This document shows, piece by piece, positions 51,051 to 64,000 of a DNA stretch of 64,000 nt (positions within the stretch are counted from its first letter, which is position 1; every line of letters starts with the position of its first letter). The DNA comes from Apostichopus japonicus (taxonomy: Eukaryota; Echinodermata; Holothuroidea; Aspidochirotida; Stichopodidae), in the NCBI RefSeq assembly GCF_037975245.1, contig NC_092573.1:324501-388500 (forward strand), in the 5' to 3' direction. The notes under the pieces are model-generated. The model did no database searches. It was not told the DNA's origin and saw only the letters and a list, made by a program, of their open reading frames with translations. The translations under genes were made by a program, and so were the position numbers.

Positions 51051-51276
51051 TTACCTCCATCACCTCCATTTCATTAACATAAAGTCTGTTCAAAGTATCT
51101 CTTTCGAGATCCGGCTTTAGGAATCACAAATGATTTTCGAATTGGTTAGCATCATGTTTGATCTCTAGAGTAAGGCAAAATATTGTATATATAAGTATTG
51201 TTCGATACAGGTGTCAAACGCCTACAGTGAAATTACGACCTTTCTTACCGGTTTCGAACCTCTGGACATGCAATCA

Positions 51277-51349
51277 GCGTCCATAGCCTAGTTGGTTAGG
51301 GTGTCCGCGTACAAAGCGGGAGGCCCGTGTTCGAATCCCGGTGGAGGCT
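51277..51349 (+). tRNA. tRNA-like gene or tRNA-derived SINE head, anticodon ACA (Cys)
   Basis: The sequence folds as a cloverleaf: acceptor GCGTCCA with TGGAGGC (6 of 7 pairs), D arm TAGCCTAGTTGGTTAGGGT, anticodon stem TCCGC/GCGGG around loop GTACAAA, and T arm with loop TTCGAAT (one mismatch). The A box (TAGCCTAGTTGG) and B box (GTTCGAATCCC) are good. A T6 run follows at 51355-51360, which would stop RNA polymerase III. ACA is an unusual anticodon for Cys, and the acceptor mismatch and nearby AT tail also suit a pseudogene or a SINE. Confidence 0.5.
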
Positions 51350-51394
51350 GGAAGTTTTTTCACTGTTCTGGATTTTCCTTCTCATTACGTTTTC

Positions 51395-51396
<2 letters not shown>

Positions 51397-51438
<42 letters not shown>
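51397..51438 (+). repeat. AT dinucleotide microsatellite
   Basis: About 20 AT repeats, 50 bases after the tRNA-like sequence; it could be the tail of a tRNA-derived SINE. Confidence 0.85.
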
Positions 51439-51441
<3 letters not shown>

Positions 51442-52765
51442 ATGTGTGGGTCAGTACGCGTGGGTGTGTGTGTAAAGGAACTGGTTTCGTTTCAATCTTG
51501 CAAAACTAATAGACTTTGTTTAGTTTTGCTTAGACTTTGCTTATACTGTAAATAGAATCAGGACACCTTAAAACGTATAGTACAAAGCTTCAACATATAC
51601 GTCTTGTATATTAAAAGGCACCAACAACCCCCCCCCCCCACCCCTCCAATATATACCAGATAGTCAAATACAATGGCTAGTCTTTTTCAAAAGGTTTAGC
51701 AAGCAATCCCACTACATACCATTCTCATAATATTTTCTACTCACTGAGATATACTTAGTCCTCACATCGGTGGGCCATTGAAGACCTATTTAGCGTCCTT
51801 GGTTAAACAACGTTATTATACATCCTTTAAGTTATAAGTACGTTATGTGTTAACGACTGTGACCAACTGCTCAACAATTTAAAGAAATTTTGCGACGCAC
51901 CGACAATAATATATAACGAAGGTTCATCATTGGGTGCTCTCAAATCGATTGTTCGTGCCCTGAAAGACGCAGCGAGTTTGACTATTTACGTACTGAAAAA
52001 CAGAAAACTTGCCGTATGTTAATTTGCAGTGGAAATATCACATAATGGGCTATACCAGTTGTACTTGTGCATGACGTAAGGGATGAACAACACATACTTT
52101 TTCGTATACCCGATTTGGAAGAAATATTATCTATAAATCCAAAAATAACGACAACAAAAAACCCATTACAATCAAATATTATATGCAGGACTACGATGGA
52201 CCGGTAACAATAATAGCGCCCAGTCGAGCGCCAACATTAAACCACCAGAATTGATATTCACTGCATGATAAAGTAACTAAACCAAAATTGTGAAATCGGG
52301 CGTGACCATGCAATTCGGGTACTCGAAGAATTTCTCTGTCTTCGATTAATTTAATTCCAAATGTTCTGCAGCACCCGACCCTTTACACCTCATATCAGAG
52401 CAATGTTTTGTCTCCATCCATAAATCAAGTGGCTCGCGGATTGTGTAACAAATTTCATTGTGGCTCGTAATATTAATTTCGTGCCGAACTCTTTAGTAGG
52501 TGGTCCATCGCATTGCAATGCTGTTACTTGACTGTTTAAAGCGAAATTTGTCAAATGTAAGAAGTGCTATTAACTTGTAATCTGCAATGAATACTTAAAT
52601 TTGCGAAGTCTTCGTTCTAAAGAAAAAGATAAACAAGCCAAAAAAATCAGCCCTCCTCCACATCGTCTTGAGCAATTTCTCAGTTTAATTGAACAATCAA
52701 ATTATCCAATAAAATTGTCTTACAATTCTTTCTGTTTTTTTGTTTTTGTTTTTACTTCTGGTTAG

Positions 52766-52954
52766 GCCAGGATGCGTCCCGGTGGGTTGCACAGATCTGA
52801 AATGAACTGCATCCTGTCGGAGTTATCTCGAGAACAAGCTGAATGCCAACGACTAGTTAGAGACTCAAGAAGAGCGAAGCAGGAATTCCTAGAAGTCAAA
52901 TCGACAGTTGAGAAGCTCCTTGTAAAAATCAACCACGGACTTGAATTCAAATAA
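52766..52954 (+). CDS. Unrecognised disordered protein, final exon with coiled coil
   Basis: The acceptor TTCTGGTTAG lies behind a T-rich tract. The exon starts in phase 0 with ARMRPGGLHRSEMNCILSEL, matching the phase of exon 1, and ends LVKINHGLEFK, 62 residues in all. From about SEMNCILSELSREQ to VEKLLVKIN the hydrophobic spacing and many charged residues indicate a coiled coil, a likely dimerisation or docking tail. The full protein would be 956 residues. An AATAAA overlaps the stop codon (52950-52955); the functional poly(A) site is probably further downstream. Confidence 0.75.
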   Translation, partial: ARMRPGGLHRSEMNCILSELSREQAECQRLVRDSRRAKQEFLEVKSTVEKLLVKINHGLEFK

Positions 52955-53609
52955 AGAATAGATTCGTGTTGTCGAGAGTCAGCACTTTAAGTACTATATT
53001 GCATGTGCGCAGGCAGATGTGGGATTAGGGGGGGGGGGAGTGTGCTGGGGGGGGGGGGGGTTGAGGGAGAGTCTATATAGAAAGGGGCGCACTTCTCACT
53101 GACGGACAGAATTCAGACAAAGAAGAAACACACCTGAAGATGAAAATGTTCTAAATTACAAAATGTATTGCATAGATATGAATTGGTATTTTTGTTTTTA
53201 TCTGAAAAAAAAACAGAAAATAGAAAACACAAGAAAGGAAAATGGTGATCAAAGAAGGTAATTTGGGATTTCTAACGACAAAATGGTAACTTTAAACTGT
53301 TAGTTGTTATTACAACAGCCATCAAAGAGAGAGTTTCTGTATCAGGTTTACCAAAAAAATATACTTTTTTTATGCTGTGTTGAAAATGATGTTGTAGTTT
53401 ATTTAAAGATCTGGTCAAAAAGTTTCTTTTATGAACTTAATAAGACACAAAGAGACAGGAATGAATCATGAATCGACAAATTCAACCCACTAAAGAGTGT
53501 AATACTATTCTATAATAGTAAATAAAGGTTTCTTCATCATTAAATAAAATCAAGTTCTTCAAACTGCACTATGGGAATTGTAACCAGAATGAACCAAAAT
53601 TAATAACCT

Positions 53610-54455
53610 GCTCCCTTTAAGCTCTATTAGCCCCATTATCTCCTGCTCGCTTTAATCTCTATCAGCCCCATTATCTCCTGCTCGCTTTCATCTCTATCAG
53701 CCCCATTATCTCCTGCTCTCTTTAATCTCTATCAGCCCCATTATCTCCTGCTCCCTTTAATCTCTATCAGCCCCATTATCACCTGCTACCTTTCACCCAT
53801 AACAGCCCCATTATCACCTGCTCCTTTTCATCTCTATCAGCATCATTATCACCTGATCCCTTTAATCCCATCAGCCCCATTATCTCCTGCTCCCTTTAAT
53901 CCTATCAGCCCCATGATCACCTGCTCGCTTTCATCTCTATCAGCCCCATTATCACCCACTCCCTAATCTCTATCAGCCCCATTATCACCTGCTCCCTTTC
54001 TCCTCTATCAGCCCCATTGTCTCCTGCTCCTTTTCATCTCTATCAGCCCCATTATCTCCTGCTCCCTCTAATCTCTATCAGCCCCATTTTCACCTGCTAC
54101 CTTTCACCCATAACAGCCCCATTATCACCTGCTCCCTTTCATCTCTATCAGCATCATTATCACCTGATCCCTTTAATCCCATCAGCCCCATTATCTCCTG
54201 CTCCCTTTAATCCTATCAGCCCCATGATCACCTGCTCGCTTTCATCTGTATCAGCCCCATTATCACCTGCTCCCTTTCATCTCTATCAGCCCCATTATCA
54301 CCTGCTCCCTTTCATCTCTATCAGCCCCATTATCACCTGCTCCCTTTCATCTCTATCAGCCCCATTATCACCTGCTCCCTTTCATCTCTATCAGCCCCAT
54401 TATCACCTGCTCCCTTTCATCTCTATCAGCCCCATTATCACCTGCTCCCTTTCAT
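53610..54455 (+). repeat. 35-bp minisatellite, about 24 copies
   Basis: The unit is CTGCTCCCTTTCATCTCTAT followed by CAGCCCCATTATCAC. Units vary at a few positions. A block of five to six variant units (with ACCCATAACAGCC and ATCAGCATCATTATC) occurs twice, near 53750-53937 and 54060-54246. The last seven or so units are nearly identical. A 157-codon open frame across it is a by-product of the repeat. Confidence 0.92.
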
Positions 54456-57072
54456 CGCACCATTCCCCATTCTGCATGCCCAGTCTGTAATTCTATCCAT
54501 CATTCAATGTTCCAATTAACTTATCTGTCCATCTATCTATGCCATTTATTTTTCCTATTTTCATTTTTTAGTCTGCTCTCTGAAGGAGATCCTGGTAGGT
54601 TCAAAATATCAGGACCTAAGCATTCTAATGTTAAAATGACCACAATGGTACAAAGTCATTAGTCCCAATTACAGGAAGGGAGATCCAAAATAAAGTGATC
54701 GAGTGTCCTCTACAGGTCACAAACCAACAAACAAACTTCTCCTTGTCTTACAGACCTAAGACTGATTAATCCAGTCTGCAGCTGTAATTTATATAGCTGG
54801 AACCAAGAGACTGTCTGAGCTGGGTTCAAATGAAACTTTTCAAACTAAGACACAGGCTGAGCCAGACTCAATAGGGATTTAACAATCTTATCAGTTTTCT
54901 TTTTTAATTTCTTACAGACAATAAACCCACAAAGTATAAGTGTCTGGAACACATATATTCACAACATAAGCCAACTGGTTGGTTATGGAGAGTTCGACTT
55001 GCAGGGTTTGAGAGGGACTTCTTAAACTGGTTGTGGGAAGTTAAGTTAATGATTTAAAGTCAATGCCTTAGATGAGCTCTTCACTGGCAAAGTTGAAGAG
55101 AAGATTTTGATAAATACATCAACGAATGTCAACTTTTTTCAATTTTGAACAGTCACAAAATTAACCAAAAAATAAGTCCTGATACAAATTTATGATTCCT
55201 CAAACTTGTTCTTTTCTCTTGTGTTCCAGACATCACACTCAGATTCTCAGAGAATGTGACACTTTGAAAAACGAAATAAGAGTAATTGTCATTAGAGCTG
55301 AGCATATAAGACAAGGATATTAATTATCTGCAGAAATGTAAAAGTTGAAGTAATTGTCAATGTCATGTTTGATTAGTTTTTTTTAAAGAAAAAATAATAG
55401 TTTAGCTTCACCAAGTTCTTCCAAATATGGAAAGCCAAAAAGAGCAGAAAGCGAACTTAAATAAAATGAAACAGTCATGAATGAGTAAATGGAAATTAAA
55501 AAACGAAAAAGGAGAGAAAAAACAAGGCACACAATTTGAATACAATAATATACTATATACATCCTATTGTTAATTTCTCATACATACAACAAGAACAAAA
55601 CAAAAATAATACTTTGATACCAAAAGCAGCGCTGGGCGTATTATAAAGTGTTTTTTTTATAGAGTTAATCAATCTTTCATGATTTTCCATCTTTTTTTCG
55701 TTTTTGTTGCCATGCTAATTATTTCAGAATTTTAAGAATGCACGCATTAAGCTTCCATTTTGTATGTATCCTTTGGCAAAATGACACGAGTTATATAACT
55801 AATTATACAAGTAAAGACAAAAAAAAAAGAAGGATATATCTAAAGTTCTCTACCAAACATAAGTGGTATTCTTACATCCACGATCAAACCTTTTAAAATA
55901 AAACTGTAAATTAAACATATATAAAAAATACTGGCTAATACTGAATTAAATAATAATATAATAATTTAAACTGTTACTGTAAAGAAATAACCACATGAAG
56001 TTTCTTTATTAACAATCCCCAACCCCCCTCGCCAAACGGAAGGGGGTGAATTAGCTAATATAACATGGACGTCAAGGTATTGTTACATGGCATGCAGCAT
56101 ACAAAAGACCTTATCTGGCACTGATATGTACCGTTCTATTTTTGTAATTTCTCAAAGTGGATGGCAAAGTCGCATTCCTTTTCATTCTGTCAACTTTGTC
56201 TTGTTTTCCTGTTTAAAAGTACTCAAAAGGAATTTGCCTCAGAAGAATAAATATGATAAAATATGACAAGTTTGTTGTTGTTCTTCTTCTCTAAAATATT
56301 GTTTCCCAAAATGGACTTTTAAGCATTTAAAAAATCACCACATGGTATATCAATTATCATTTTTGGCAAATTTAAACTCAACCATATTTTTTTTAATATT
56401 TTATCTCTGGGGGGACTATTCATAGGTAAAGATTATCCTTACTTTTATTTCATGTATTTAATTTAAGTTTATAGACCTTTCACATATTGCAACGACATGA
56501 AAACCCTGTTCTATGAATCCTTCTCAAATTGTTACATTAAATCATTGTATGGAACCCCTCCCCTCTCCCTCCCCTCCCTTGCCCTAAGGTTAGACACTCC
56601 TTTCTGTGACATGAAAGCTACAAAAAAACAAAATGAATTGCAACTGTCAAAGTGTTCATATCTGCATTGTTCTTTTTGGGGTTGGTTCCATTATCAACAT
56701 GTTGTTTTGCTTTTTTTTTGTGAATTTTCGCATTTTTAAGTCCGTCAAAAATTTGTAGGCAATACAAAGAGATATTAAAGCTTTTGTATGATAACAAAGA
56801 ACTCATGTCATAAATTGCTTTTTTTATCTAAACTTCTAATAGTCAGGTTATTTAAATCAAGGGGAACTTAGGAAATGCTACTTTTGCATTGTTTTGCGAG
56901 CCAATCTGACTAATTCAAGTATTTAAAACAAACAGAAAATATTAATTTATTTTAGGAAGCCCCAGGGATTACTGTTCCTACCAAGGGTGAAAAGGTAAAA
57001 CCCATTCAACAGTTGGACAAATAAAATGCTTACAGAAACAAAATATATTTTATAAATATAACTTCTCTATGT

Positions 57073-57078
57073 TTTATT
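57073..57078 (-). terminator. Candidate poly(A) signal of the thrombospondin gene
   Basis: AATAAA on the minus strand, 206 bases downstream of the stop codon. It is the first canonical signal noticed downstream; use is inferred. Confidence 0.4.
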
Positions 57079-57283
57079 TTCATTACGTAGCTTTGATGAA
57101 CAGTTTTAAGACATTGTTCATTTCTTTCTTTTTAAATGTAGGAAGCTCAATCCCACCACCCTTGTCACTTGTTAGATGGATTTAAAAAAAAAATGGCTTC
57201 GGTCGTCACCGTTACCGGCCACCGGAGCAGATTTAAGACGGCCAAATGTTGACATAGCCGAGAGATTAACGCCATTATCAGCT

Positions 57284-63071
<5,788 letters not shown>

Positions 63072-64000
63072 CTGGAATAAGAGAGAAAGATGATGTTGAT
63101 GAATGATAGAGTTAAAACTTCTCAAACACTGAAAGAGCACTTTCTTCTTTTTTTTTCTCCCAAAAAAAATGTAGCACCACCTCATTATTATAGAATGATA
63201 TGGTACCATAGTGTATTCAAGGATTCCAATTGTCTACAGATAAGGACACACCTCCCCCCCCTCCCACCACCACACCCCCCATCTGCATGCTCAGACAATG
63301 TTCGGGTTAACTTCCAATACAAAATAACTCATAAGGTTTTCTGAAGTTGCCTTCTACAGAAACCTTTGAATGATATGAAGTTGCTCCTATACTAACATAG
63401 AGCACGCACTATATACACACATCTCTGGAATAATCTTCCTCTGAACACCCCTCTATAGGAGATGGTATCGAGAAGTTAAAACAGTGAATCGAGTTGGAAT
63501 GCTACATTTTATTCCATTATTTATAAATCGAAAGAAATTTCATTCAAAACAACTTCATTTATCATTATGAAACAGTGTCTCCAAATCGTGTCTCCAAAAA
63601 TCCATTTGAACAGCATACTTAATAGTATATGTTGATCAAAATTAAAAGCTATGATCAACAATTTTGATTAGAGGGTTATAAAATGTTTCATTATTCTGTA
63701 TTTAACAACATTTTTTGGATGAATTTGTGTATCAAATTATTTCAACACATTGTTAAATGGAATTCCCAATTTTGTGACAGAAAATTTTAACAAGATATTA
63801 CTACAAGGTATAAACTATCAAGTATATTACAAACTGCTTTGAAAGAAGAATTGACCATTCCAGCCTTTGATCATTCTACATGGCAGAGGTGTCTGTACTG
63901 TAAGGATGCTAACCTAGTATTCTGAAGACCCATATCAAAAGAAGAACATATCATATTAGTAAGGGTTCCATTTAGTTTTAATTATGTAAAATCTCAAGAT
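63072..64000 (-). other. Upstream thrombospondin intron, open at the window edge
   Basis: No further type-3 repeat exon was recognised on the minus strand. The remaining exons must lie beyond 64 kb. The DNA is AT-rich. Confidence 0.7.

Larger units (their letters stand above)
50468..52765 (+). other. Intron of the 956-residue gene
   Basis: Phase-0 GT-AG intron of 2.3 kb. It contains two AT microsatellites, a tRNA-like sequence with a T-run, a C-run at 51629-51640 and otherwise unremarkable AT-rich DNA. Confidence 0.75.
52955..57283. other. Convergent intergenic region with 3' ends of both neighbours
   Basis: The 956-residue gene and the thrombospondin gene point towards each other here. It contains G-runs at 53029-53060, the 35-bp minisatellite and AT-rich DNA. 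A minus-strand AATAAA lies 206 bases past the thrombospondin stop. No further gene was recognised. Confidence 0.6.

Noticed and set aside
54017-54490. 157-codon open frame rich in His, Leu and Ser
   Set aside because: It is a by-product of the 35-bp minisatellite, whose period shifts frame each unit; it has no stop by chance.

Overview
The window is animal (metazoan) nuclear DNA: spliced genes with GT-AG introns, AT-rich introns of several hundred to about 20,000 bases, microsatellites, tRNA-derived SINEs, hAT-type DNA transposons and a DIRS-type retroelement. The two genes recognised (a CREB-regulated transcription coactivator and a thrombospondin) are animal-specific. The repeat mix, a DIRS element and SINEs with a 'TGCCTTGCCCAAGGAAACA'-type core, suggests a marine invertebrate, possibly an echinoderm such as a sea cucumber. 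That last step is inference.

Layout. (1) 1-42.4 kb, minus strand: 5' part of a CRTC gene. Exon 1 (42256-42369) and exon 2 (22078-22173) are certain; a weak exon 3 candidate lies at 2721-2787. Intron 1 is about 20 kb and holds three hAT-like elements with 8-bp target duplications (25887-27089, 28100-32584, 37848-39481), a foldback MITE (24769-24934) and, nested in the second hAT, a 2.9-kb non-autonomous transposon (29107-32031) with repeated GTGACGTACGGGACA sites. The sequence left of exon 2 holds a decayed 6.4-kb DIRS-like element (11177-17592) with inverted terminal repeats, an internal complementary region, RNase H and tyrosine-recombinase remnants and two SINEs. (2) 42.4-47.8 kb: CRTC promoter region and intergenic DNA. 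(3) 47.8-53.0 kb, plus strand: a two-exon gene for a 956-residue, mostly disordered, unrecognised protein with a C-terminal coiled coil; its intron holds AT microsatellites and a tRNA-like sequence. (4) 53-57.3 kb: intergenic, with a 35-bp minisatellite. (5) 57.3-64 kb, minus strand: the last eight coding exons of a thrombospondin gene (end of the type-3 repeats plus the C-terminal lectin-like domain), with all junction phases consistent.

The most unusual structure is in the thrombospondin gene. A 46-bp tandem array starts inside the penultimate coding exon and repeats that exon's 3' end together with its 5' splice site about 12 times into the intron. Other unusual points are the shared core in two hAT elements with different ends, the transposon carrying five exon-like 251-bp units, the intact DIRS circle-junction sequence and an overlapping upstream ORF at the CRTC start.
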